From the NCBI GenBank assembly GCA_036824465.1, contig DAITAC010000170.1:1-5524 (forward strand): a stretch of 5,524 bases of DNA, written 5' to 3'. The position numbers were made by a program, and so were the translations under genes. This document shows, one piece after another, positions 1-5,524 of this stretch. Source of the DNA: JAKOQB01 sp036824465 (GTDB lineage: Bacteria > Pseudomonadota > Gammaproteobacteria > Burkholderiales > Burkholderiaceae_F). The notes beneath the pieces were generated by a model. It did not search any database. It worked only from the letters and a program-made list of their open reading frames with translations, and was not told the DNA's origin. Numbering within the stretch: position 1 is the first letter of the stretch; every line of letters begins with the position of its first letter.

Positions 1-1
1 C

Positions 2-148
2 AAATGTCGGCGCCAGACGTACGCCACCGTACAGACAATCTCAACCGGCGGGCGAATCATTGTCGATACCGTGCACGGCGGACGGGCGGTCAAGCCCGGC
101 GCCGATGTCGCCGTGATCGCGCGCCAATTGTCTCGACCGGAACCAACG
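2..148 (+). other. Coding-like lead-in, open in frame with the DUF3096 gene
   Basis: This frame has no stop from the left window edge to position 304, so it runs straight into the DUF3096 gene. Its translation looks like protein, with alternating beta-like stretches: a GGRIIVDTV segment, then GGRAVKPGADVAVIARQ. About two thirds of codon third positions are G or C, clearly higher than in the competing frame starting at position 4, whose product is arginine-rich and looks like a shadow. A GTG at 71 is a possible start. The pattern loosely resembles a small beta-barrel domain of the NfeD OB-fold or TOBE kind, but this is only an impression. It may be the C-terminal part of an upstream protein fused to DUF3096, a longer form of that protein, or chance. 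Confidence 0.3.
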
Positions 149-304
149 ATGAACATGACTTTGAGTTTCGCCCCGCTTGTTTCGCTCCTCGCCGGAATAC
201 TGATCCTCGTCATGCCGCGGCTGCTGAACTACATCGTCGCCATCTATCTGATCCTCATCGGGCTGCTCGGACTGTTCGGCGCCGGAAGTTTTCATCTCAG
301 ATGA
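149..304 (+). CDS. DUF3096 family small two-helix membrane protein
   Basis: Predicted 51-residue inner-membrane peptide of unknown function. Two hydrophobic helices (about residues 7-22 and 27-44) are joined by a short MPRLLN turn. The Pro-Arg turn followed by a leucine/isoleucine-rich second helix and a glycine-rich end is typical of DUF3096 proteins, which are usually about 50 residues long, so the ATG at 149 is preferred. A GGAA about six bases upstream can serve as ribosome binding site. The same frame stays open to the left window edge, with a GTG at 71, so a longer or fused form is not excluded. The stop TGA at 302-304 overlaps the ATG of the following phospholipase D gene (ATGA), which implies translational coupling. 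The family assignment is from memory of the pattern; no biochemical role is established. Confidence 0.8.
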   Translation: MNMTLSFAPLVSLLAGILILVMPRLLNYIVAIYLILIGLLGLFGAGSFHLR

Positions 305-1995
305 TTGCGCGCTGGCACTTCGATCCGCTCAGGCCCGCGGCGCGCGCGAGGGCTCACGCGCACGCTCCCGGGACGGTTGCCGCAGCTTCGACTGCGCGCC
401 CGCGTTCAACGCGGCTGATCCTCCTCGGCGTTGCCCTGGTGTCGCTGCTGGCAGGTTGCGCATCGCTGCCGCCGGGCTCGGATTATCAAAAAACGCCATC
501 GATCGCACTGACTCGACCGGAACAGACCCGTATTGGAAGGCAATTAGCTGATGCGAAGGCCGAGCACCCGGGCACGTCCGGCTTCAAGCTGCTCCCCGTC
601 GGCATCGACAGTTTCCTGCTGCGGATGCAAATGGCGGCGGTCGCGGAGCGGACGCTGGATGTCCAGTACTTTCTTATTCAAAGCGACGACACGGGCCGGT
701 TGCTGATCGAAGCGCTGCTCAAGGCCGCCGATCGCGGGGTGCGGGTTCGCGTGCTGCTCGACGACGCCGGCTCGTTCGGTCGCGACGCACCGATCAGGGT
801 TCTCGCGGGCTATCCGAACGTCGAGTTGCGGCTATTCAATCCGTTCGCCTATCGCGGAAAGGTCGGGCTGCTTCACTACGCGGAATACCTGGGCGATGCG
901 GCGAGGCTCAACTATCGGATGCATAACAAGCTCTTCGTGGTCGATAACGAGATCGGCATCGTTGGAGGGCGCAACATCGGGGACGAATATTTCCAGGGCG
1001 GTCTTGATTTCGAATTCGGCGATTACGACGTCATCGCGGCCGGCCCGATTGTCAGTCAGATCTCGAACAGTTTCGACGCCTTCTGGAGCAGTCCGATGGC
1101 GATCCCGATCGCGGCGTTTCCTGGCGACAAGCCTTCTGCACAAGACCTCGATAACTATCGCAGCGCACTCGCCGCGCATCACGACTACATGGTCGAAACC
1201 AATGCCCCGTACATGCGCACATTGGCTGCCGGCGAACCACTTGCGGCCATGCTCAGCGGAAAGACATCGCTGGTGTGGGCCAAGGCGGAAGTCATCTACG
1301 ACAGTCCGGAAAAGGCAAAGGTTCAAAACGGCGAGCAGGGCGGTCGGTTGCTGCGGAATCGTCTCGGCGAGGTGTCGAGCCGAGTCGAATCGGAGTTGAT
1401 CATTGTGTCTCCTTACCTTGTGCCAGGGCCGGCAGGGATGAAGTTCTTCGAGGAGTTGCGCGAGCGCAATGTCAACGTGCGGATACTCACCAATTCGCTT
1501 GCATCGTCCGACATGCCTATCGTTCACTCGGGTTATCAGGCGGTCCGGGCGCCGCTGCTGGGACAAGGTGTCGAGCTGTATGAAGTGCGGCCGGCGCTTG
1601 GCCAACCGGTTGTACGGGGTGGCCACTTGAAATCGTCAAGCTCGGGGCGGTATGCGTTGCACGCGAAGGTTTTTGTGTTCGACCGCAAGCGCGTGTTCAT
1701 CGGCTCGATGAACCTCGATCAGCGATCCATGCACCTCAATACCGAAATCGGACTGATCATCGAAAGCCCCGCGCTTGCCCGCCAGATTGCCCTGCGCTTT
1801 GCGGACATCGCGCAACCGGCCAACAGCTACGTCCTGATGCTCAGCGAGGCCGACGCGATTGATCAACGCCATCTCGTCTGGCGCACGCTGGAGGACGGCA
1901 AGCCGGTGGACTACGACCAGGAACCGGCGGTGACATCCTGGCAGAGGTTCCAGGTCAAAGTGTTTTCGATCCTGCCGATCGACGGGCTGCTGTAA
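301..1995 (+). CDS. Phospholipase D family lipoprotein (ClsC/YmdC-like cardiolipin synthase type)
   Basis: A 564-residue phospholipase D superfamily protein, probably hydrolysing or transferring phosphatidyl groups (for example cardiolipin synthesis) at the periplasmic side of a membrane. It has two complete HKD motifs: H208, K210, D215 followed by GGRN ending at N225, and H454, K456, D461 followed by GSMN ending at N471. Such paired motifs form one active site with a phosphohistidine intermediate. A hydrophobic core (about 39-52) ends in a lipobox LAGC with C53, so it is likely a lipoprotein. The segment preceding it, about 38 residues rich in Arg, Ala and His, is unusually long. No better in-frame ATG, GTG or TTG lies between 301 and the hydrophobic core. 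ATG 301 overlaps the previous stop, with GGAAG 12 bases upstream. The overall pattern matches E. coli ClsC/YmdC, but the exact substrate is not visible from sequence. The stop abuts the next start with no gap. Confidence 0.9.
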   Translation: MIARWHFDPLRPAARARAHAHAPGTVAAASTARPRSTRLILLGVALVSLLAGCASLPPGSDYQKTPSIALTRPEQTRIGRQLADAKAEHPGTSGFKLLPVGIDSFLLRMQMAAVAERTLDVQYFLIQSDDTGRLLIEALLKAADRGVRVRVLLDDAGSFGRDAPIRVLAGYPNVELRLFNPFAYRGKVGLLHYAEYLGDAARLNYRMHNKLFVVDNEIGIVGGRNIGDEYFQGGLDFEFGDYDVIAAGPIVSQISNSFDAFWSSPMAIPIAAFPGDKPSAQDLDNYRSALAAHHDYMVETNAPYMRTLAAGEPLAAMLSGKTSLVWAKAEVIYDSPEKAKVQNGEQGGRLLRNRLGEVSSRVESELIIVSPYLVPGPAGMKFFEELRERNVNVRILTNSLASSDMPIVHSGYQAVRAPLLGQGVELYEVRPALGQPVVRGGHLKSSSSGRYALHAKVFVFDRKRVFIGSMNLDQRSMHLNTEIGLIIESPALARQIALRFADIAQPANSYVLMLSEADAIDQRHLVWRTLEDGKPVDYDQEPAVTSWQRFQVKVFSILPIDGLL

Positions 1996-2598
1996 ATGGT
2001 TGCAACGCGCGCGCCCATGTATCGCAAGTGGTTGGAATTCAGGTTCCTGATCGCTCTTGCGCTGGCTGTACTGCCACTGTCCGCCTGGTCGTTGAGCACG
2101 GATCAGGACATCGTGGTCCACGTTCAGAAGCACGGACAGGATATAGCGGTGGAGGTCGACTGTCCGGTGGACGCGCCCTGGTCGGTCGTGTGGGAAGTTC
2201 TTACCGATTACGATCACATGGCGCAATTCATATCAAACCTTGATTACAGCGGCATCAAGGAACGCGTGGACAACGTGTTGCGCGTGCACCAGAAAGGGAA
2301 GGCATCCAGAGGGCCCCTGACGCTTAAGTTCGACAACGTCCGCGAGATCGAGCTTGTGCCGTACCGCGAGATCCGCTCGACATTGATCAGTGGCGATATG
2401 AAGGCATCTTCGTTTGTTACTCGAATCGAGGAAGTGGCAGCACGCGTCCACATCTTCAACAGCGGCCGCTACACGCCGAATCTGTGGGTTCCCCCGCTGA
2501 TCGGCCCGGCGTTGATCGAGGCCGAAACGCAAAGACAGTTCGGCGAAATCAGAACCGAGATCCTGCGCCGAGCGGCGGTGCTCCGCGCACAGAAGTGA
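1996..2598 (+). CDS. Exported SRPBCC (START-like, polyketide cyclase/COQ10-type) protein
   Basis: A 200-residue protein with an N-terminal signal peptide (basic start, hydrophobic core about 17-28, likely cleavage after the AWS at 30-32). The mature part fits the SRPBCC/START-like fold, which binds lipids or other hydrophobic ligands in a helix-grip cavity. The marks are a beta strand leading into DAPWSVVWEVLTDYDHM (about 59-75), a central strand region with the EIRSTLISGDMK stretch, and a C-terminal helix beginning PPLIGPALIEAETQRQF (166-182), typical of this family. The ATG directly follows the TAA of the phospholipase D gene, so it is probably translated by coupling. M8 (2017) is an alternative start that would give a tighter signal peptide. 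No clear Shine-Dalgarno is seen for either. Ligand and partner are unknown; shared expression with a phospholipase suggests a lipid-related role, which is inference. Confidence 0.82.
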   Translation: MVATRAPMYRKWLEFRFLIALALAVLPLSAWSLSTDQDIVVHVQKHGQDIAVEVDCPVDAPWSVVWEVLTDYDHMAQFISNLDYSGIKERVDNVLRVHQKGKASRGPLTLKFDNVREIELVPYREIRSTLISGDMKASSFVTRIEEVAARVHIFNSGRYTPNLWVPPLIGPALIEAETQRQFGEIRTEILRRAAVLRAQK

Positions 2599-2810
2599 CC
2601 GCGCAGTGAATCGCTCGCCGTGCGCGGCGCAGACCTGGGTTCAGCGACGATCGCGGGCCGGAAATTCGCCATACCGTCCTGCTTCACAACTGCCTAATCC
2701 GCGGAAACTTCGTGCCTGTGTACGCGAGCGAACAGACGAGGTTCGTGATCGCCGATAGCCTTGTCATCTGTCCGGCCCATGGCGGGACCGCTTCAGACAA
2801 GAGGAACAGC
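2599..2810. other. Intergenic region between the lipid-type operon and the BON gene
   Basis: 212 bases with no supported gene. A short perfect dyad (CGCCG, loop TGCG, CGGCG at 2616-2629) lies 18 bases after the SRPBCC stop but has no T-run, so it is at best a weak terminator or structure. A second imperfect dyad, GTCC with GGAC arms (2770-2788) around CCATGG, sits 22 bases before the BON start and could be an operator or a leader structure. I could not find a convincing -35/-10 pair; TTGTCA at 2761 has no matching -10. A promoter for the BON gene is expected here from the gap length, but it is not demonstrated. Confidence 0.35.
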
Positions 2811-3125
2811 ATGACAAACATCACTCGCAGATTCGCCGCCATCGCAAGCGCGCTGCTCATGGCCACCGCACTGGGCTGCGCCTCGACGGCGAAACACGAA
2901 GGCACCGGCGAATATGTGGACGACACGGTGATCACCACCAAGGTCAAGACGGCCATCTTCAGGGAACCGACACTGAAGTCGGCTGAGATCAACGTCGAGA
3001 CGTTCAAGGGCGTGGTTCAGCTGAGCGGATTTGTCAGCTCGACTGCGGCTGAGGACACGGCAATCGCAGTGGCGCGCAGTGTCGAGGGCGTCAAATCGGT
3101 CAAGCACGCCATGCGACTGAAGTAA
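2811..3125 (+). CDS. BON-domain lipoprotein (OsmY-like half-length type)
   Basis: A 104-residue exported protein. The N-terminus (MTNITRR, hydrophobic stretch about 8-22) leads to ALGC with C23, a lipoprotein-type cleavage site with a slightly atypical lipobox (Leu just before the Gly). The rest (about 35-104) is a single BON domain: YVDDTVITTKVKTAI, then INVETFKGVVQLSGFV, then the helix and closing GVKSVKHAMRLK. BON domains occur in osmotic-shock and envelope proteins such as OsmY and are thought to contact phospholipid membranes. A GAGGA at 2801-2805, five bases before the ATG, fixes this start over longer in-frame openings from 2712. Expression under envelope or osmotic stress is expected from family knowledge only. 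The domain call is secure; the precise role is not known. Confidence 0.9.
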   Translation: MTNITRRFAAIASALLMATALGCASTAKHEGTGEYVDDTVITTKVKTAIFREPTLKSAEINVETFKGVVQLSGFVSSTAAEDTAIAVARSVEGVKSVKHAMRLK

Positions 3126-3182
3126 CAAGGAAACCTGTCGGAAGGCGAACCAATAAGACCACGGCTTACCCGTCCGGCATCT

Positions 3183-3202
3183 CCAGCCCTTTGCGGGGCC
3201 GG
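3183..3202 (+). terminator. Possible weak terminator or attenuator hairpin
   Basis: Arms CC-A-GCCC and GGGC-C-GG pair with one A/C mismatch around the loop TTTGCG. Only a short T stretch (CACTTTCG) follows. An alternative larger pairing uses CCGGC (3174-3178) with GCCGG (3198-3202). It lies 58 bases after the BON stop and 41 before the ferritin-like start, so it could end or attenuate BON transcription. Without a real T-run this is weak. Confidence 0.3.
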
Positions 3203-3243
3203 CACTTTCGATCAGCATCATTCACAGAAATGGAAACCACGCC

Positions 3244-3819
3244 ATGCCAAAGAACTCTTCTGTTACCGACATCCAGACCTTGCGCAAGCGCGCCCGGCAG
3301 AATATCGATGAGGGCTCAGTCACTGCGGGCTATTCCGCCGACCGCGAAATCGTGCTCAAGCTGCTGAACGAATCCCTCGCGACCGAACTCGTGTGTGTGC
3401 TGCGCTACCGGCGCCATCACTTCATGGCGCGGGGTATTCATTCGCAAAGCGTGGCCCAGGAGTTCCTCGACCATTCAAACGAAGAACAGGGACATGCCGA
3501 CCAGATCGCGGAGCGCATCGTGCAGTTGGGCGGTGCGCCCGATTTCGCCCCCGAGGGACTGGTGAAACGCAGTCACGCCGAGTATGTCGAAGGCGATTCG
3601 CTGGCGAGCATGATCAAGGAAGACCTGGTGGCGGAACGAATCGCCATCGACAGTTACCGCGACATCATCCAGTACCTTGGCGACCAGGACCCGACCACGC
3701 GCCGCATGATGGAGTCCATCCTTGCCGTCGAAGAGGAACACGCCGACGAGCTGGCCGACCTGCTGGTGGCTTTCCCCGAAGATTCGGAGGGAAAGGGGCG
3801 CTCCGCAAAATCAAAGTGA
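3244..3819 (+). CDS. Ferritin-like / bacterioferritin-type diiron protein
   Basis: A 191-residue four-helix-bundle protein, likely a cytoplasmic ferroxidase that stores or detoxifies iron. Aligned by eye to E. coli bacterioferritin, all six diiron ligands are present: E48 (ATELV), E81 and H84 (EEQGHAD), E131 (VAERIAI), and E163 and H166 (VEEEHAD). Y55 matches the conserved active-site tyrosine. The residue equivalent to haem-ligand Met52 is Q82, so haem is probably not bound in the usual way. An N-terminal extension of about 30 residues (SSVTDIQTLRKRARQNIDEG) precedes helix A, and the C-terminus is a charged Gly/Lys/Ser tail; canonical bacterioferritin is about 158 residues. GGAA at 3232-3235 supports the ATG. 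It may alternatively be named a Dps-like or generic ferritin-like protein. It sits 118 bases after the BON gene on the same strand. Confidence 0.88.
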   Translation: MPKNSSVTDIQTLRKRARQNIDEGSVTAGYSADREIVLKLLNESLATELVCVLRYRRHHFMARGIHSQSVAQEFLDHSNEEQGHADQIAERIVQLGGAPDFAPEGLVKRSHAEYVEGDSLASMIKEDLVAERIAIDSYRDIIQYLGDQDPTTRRMMESILAVEEEHADELADLLVAFPEDSEGKGRSAKSK

Positions 3820-3840
3820 GCGCGCGCGCCGCGAGCGCGC
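3820..3840 (+). other. GC-only hairpin right after the ferritin-like gene
   Basis: GCGCGC arms (3822-3827 and 3835-3840) flank a seven-base loop and start just after the TGA. The octamer GAGCGCGC also occurs twice (3818-3825 and 3833-3840). No T-run follows; the sequence continues AGAAGAAG. It could stabilise the ferritin mRNA end or partly insulate the next gene. It could also be chance in GC-rich DNA. Confidence 0.3.
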
Positions 3841-3880
3841 AGAAGAAGCGCCCGCCGATGTCGCTGTTCGTCTGTGCGCC

Positions 3881-5083
3881 ATGAACACCACCGTCGCTCC
3901 AGCCTCCATCGGCACGGTCGAACCGGCGCGCGCCGTGGAGCAACTCGACCCTGCCGTCGACGCGTCGCTCGTCACCCTTCCCGAAACGCGGATGTCGGTC
4001 GATGCCCGCGGCCTCGCGCTGGGAATACTGGCGGCGCTCGCGTCGATCTTCGCCCTGTCGTGGGCGCAGGGCTTCGTGGTGCCGCTGTTGCTTGGCATCG
4101 TCCTCTCCTACACGCTCAGTCCGCTCGTCGCCTGGCTTGAGGCGATCAGGATTCCGCGCATTGTCGGCACCATCGTCGTGATGGCAAGCGTGATCGGTGC
4201 GGTCGTTCTCGGCACGTATTCGTTGCGCGGACAAATGCAGACCATCATCGAACAGCTGCCCCAAGCGGCGACCAAGTTCGCCAGCGGGCTTGCGCGCCTG
4301 CGAATCGGCGAGACCGGCAATCTGCAGAAAATTCAAGATGCAGCGACCGCGGTGGAAAGGGCGACGACCCAGGCGGCCGGCGGCTCCGCAGCGCCGCGTC
4401 AGCCTGCCACTCGCGTCACCTTGGACCCACCCGCGTTCAAGCTCGGTAGCTTCCTCTGGGACACTTCGATGGGCGCCCTCGGAGCCGTGGTCCAGGCGAC
4501 GATGGTCGTTTTCCTGATCTTCTTCCTGCTGCTCGGTGGCGATACCTTCAAACGGAAGCTGGTGCGGCTGACGGGGCCGTCGCTGTCGAAAAGAAAGATC
4601 ACGGTCCACATTCTCGACGACATCAACGGTTCGATCCAGAAATACATGTTCATGCTGCTGGCGACGAACCTTCTGGTCGCGTTGCTCTGCTGGATCGCGT
4701 TTCGCTGGATCGGCCTCGAAAACGCGGGAGCCTGGGCCGTCGCTGCAGGACTGCTGCACATCGTTCCCTACCTGGGCCCCGGCGTCACGGCCGTCGCAAC
4801 GGGAATGGCGGCCTTCATGCAGTTCGAATCGTTTCCAATGGCCCTGCTGGTTGCTGGCGCATCGCTGGCGATCGCCACCGTCGTCGGAACGTTCATCACC
4901 ACCTGGATGACCGGACGAATCGCCCACATGAACGCGGCGGCCGTGTTCATTTCGCTGCTGTTCTGGGGGTGGCTGTGGGGCGTCTGGGGAATGCTGCTCA
5001 GCATTCCGATCATCGTCATCATCAAAGTCGTGTCGCAGCACGTGGAGCAGTTGCACCCAATGGCCGAGATGCTGGGGGATTGA
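3881..5083 (+). CDS. AI-2E family transporter (PerM/TqsA type, formerly UPF0118)
   Basis: A 400-residue polytopic inner-membrane protein. Hydrophobic segments lie near residues 45-85 (two helices), 93-115, 197-222, and several between about 245 and 390. Family marks are the PYLGP motif at 296-300 and the tryptophan/glycine-rich run from W362 to P376 (WGWLWGVWGMLLSIP). Between the third helix and residue 197 is a soluble segment with a helical part and an Ala/Pro/Thr-rich linker (about 160-185), as is usual for this family. Known members include TqsA (AI-2 export) and some proposed Na+/H+ antiporters, so the substrate cannot be named here. The first 37 residues are non-hydrophobic and poorly conserved-looking; M38 (3992) is an alternative start. 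No strong ribosome binding site is seen for either. The gene follows the ferritin-like gene by 61 bases and may be co-transcribed. Confidence 0.88.
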   Translation: MNTTVAPASIGTVEPARAVEQLDPAVDASLVTLPETRMSVDARGLALGILAALASIFALSWAQGFVVPLLLGIVLSYTLSPLVAWLEAIRIPRIVGTIVVMASVIGAVVLGTYSLRGQMQTIIEQLPQAATKFASGLARLRIGETGNLQKIQDAATAVERATTQAAGGSAAPRQPATRVTLDPPAFKLGSFLWDTSMGALGAVVQATMVVFLIFFLLLGGDTFKRKLVRLTGPSLSKRKITVHILDDINGSIQKYMFMLLATNLLVALLCWIAFRWIGLENAGAWAVAAGLLHIVPYLGPGVTAVATGMAAFMQFESFPMALLVAGASLAIATVVGTFITTWMTGRIAHMNAAAVFISLLFWGWLWGVWGMLLSIPIIVIIKVVSQHVEQLHPMAEMLGD

Positions 5084-5455
5084 TACGTCCGGCGGCGGGC
5101 ATTGCCGCTTTGGCGAGGTCGCGAATTGACCGGCCTGGCAAGGCAGGATCGTCCGCGCCACCAGCGGAGCCAGCGGCCCGTCGAGGCGTCGGACTTTCCG
5201 AACGTCACCCCCCGGTACGGGTGCCGATACAGAACAAAGCCACGGACCGCCGAGTCATCACAAGCAGGCTTGTCGCGACGAGATGCAGATCACACTGCGA
5301 CTTCGTAGGGAATTGGTGGCTGCGCGTTTTCGAGTTCTTCAACCGAATCGGCCAAGAGCAGTTCTCGATGCCTCACCGCAAAGCGGACGTTATCGACGAT
5401 TGGTCGCATGCCGCCAGGCGGCGACGGACTTAAGCATGGGCAGAGAGACTGGCGA
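5084..5455. other. Gap with no confident gene
   Basis: 372 bases without a supported gene. Two short opposing open frames overlap here. On the + strand, a 70-codon frame from GTG 5221 to the TAA at 5431-5433 is rich in aromatic residues (CDFVGNWWLRVFEFFNRIG) and has fairly GC-rich third positions in its last 33 codons. On the - strand, a frame from 5496 to 5290 contains an internal ATG-started 39-residue stretch ending PPIPYEVAV. Neither matches a family I recognise or has a clear ribosome binding site. They may be a decayed gene or chance. A 6-bp dyad GCCGCC-A-GGCGGC lies at 5410-5422. No tRNA or insertion-sequence ends are seen. Confidence 0.4.
5092..5111 (+). terminator. Possible weak terminator after the AI-2E gene
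   Basis: A small GC hairpin 9 to 25 bases after the permease stop. GCGGC (5092-5096) pairs with GCCGC (5104-5108). Alternatively GCGG plus C pairs with G plus CCGC around an ATT loop, leaving a bulged G. Only three T residues follow (5109-5111). The position is right for a terminator but the stem is short and the T-run poor. Confidence 0.25.
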
Positions 5456-5524
5456 TCACCTGCGCTTGTCCTGCCCCTCTGCGCTCTTGACGGCACGCGT
5501 GTTCGCGTCGCACGCGATGCCGAG
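5456..5524 (-). CDS. Possible 3' end of a minus-strand gene (partial)
   Basis: Read on the minus strand from the window edge, one frame gives 22 codons and then TGA (5458-5456). Of these, 20 have G or C in the third position, which is strong for such a short stretch and fits real coding in this genome. The residues (LGIACDANTRAVKSAEG, then a basic end) read as a plausible hydrophilic C-terminal tail. I do not recognise the family. If real, the gene is convergent with the AI-2E transporter gene and most of it lies outside the window. The short length keeps confidence low. Confidence 0.33.
   Translation of the reverse strand, partial: LGIACDANTRAVKSAEGQDKRR

Noticed and set aside
4..300. A long N-terminal extension of the phospholipase D frame back to the ATG at position 4
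   Set aside because: The extra 99 residues are arginine/histidine-rich, overlap the DUF3096 gene in another frame, and have poorer third-position GC than the DUF3096 frame. The ATG at 301 with the ATGA overlap is a better start.
832..1626. A 264-codon minus-strand open frame
   Set aside because: It lies opposite the phospholipase D gene, which has both HKD motifs. The translation is low-complexity and basic with no recognisable domain, as expected for a shadow in GC-rich DNA.
3393..3884. A 163-codon + strand frame overlapping the ferritin-like gene
   Set aside because: It is out of frame with the ferritin-like protein, whose metal ligands are all intact, and is rich in Arg, Pro and Gly as shadows are. 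Only its last eight codons are mentioned, as a possible leader.
3665..5161. A 498-codon minus-strand open frame
   Set aside because: It is opposite the AI-2E gene, with an Asp/Arg/His/Gln-rich translation typical of antisense to hydrophobic coding sequence. The + strand permease has clear family motifs.
5410..5422. A 6-bp GC palindrome with one-base centre as a terminator or recombination site
   Set aside because: The one-base loop cannot form a stable hairpin, no T-run follows, and no second copy or flanking direct repeat is seen.
5316..5524. A third + strand frame open to the right window edge from a GTG at 5316
   Set aside because: Its third positions are low in GC at the start (several T and A endings in a row) and it conflicts with the better-supported minus-strand end.

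Overview
The window is high-GC bacterial DNA with dense, same-strand genes. Codon third positions are rich in G and C. Gene content (a DUF3096 membrane peptide, a phospholipase D lipoprotein, an exported SRPBCC protein, a BON lipoprotein, a ferritin-like protein and an AI-2E family permease) suggests a betaproteobacterium, most likely Burkholderiales such as Paraburkholderia or a relative. That placement is inferred from protein style and composition, not from a search.

Layout. Positions 2-148 are an open, coding-like lead-in that continues in frame into the first gene. Positions 149-2598 hold a tightly packed three-gene operon. It encodes a 51-residue two-helix DUF3096 membrane protein, then a ClsC/YmdC-like phospholipase D lipoprotein with two intact HKD motifs, then a START-like SRPBCC protein with a signal peptide. 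The first junction is an ATGA overlap and the second has zero spacing. Positions 2599-2810 are an intergenic stretch with weak dyads. A second + strand block follows: a BON-domain lipoprotein (2811-3125), a ferritin-like protein with a complete diiron site but no haem-ligand methionine (3244-3819), and an AI-2E family membrane permease (3881-5083). GC-rich hairpins lie in the gaps between these genes. The final 440 bases hold no confident gene. The last 69 bases look like the 3' end of a gene on the minus strand, convergent with the permease.

How the genes may work together. Most products are envelope or stress proteins. The first operon would place a phospholipid-cutting or phospholipid-joining enzyme and a lipid-binding-fold protein at the inner membrane/periplasm, which suggests phospholipid remodelling. 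The second block resembles general or osmotic/oxidative stress loci: a BON envelope protein, iron storage/detoxification and a permease. All families are known. I see no mobile element, CRISPR array, RNA gene or clearly new system. The points most worth a second look are the tight lipid-type operon, the haem-ligand substitution in the ferritin-like protein, and the unexplained ends of the window.
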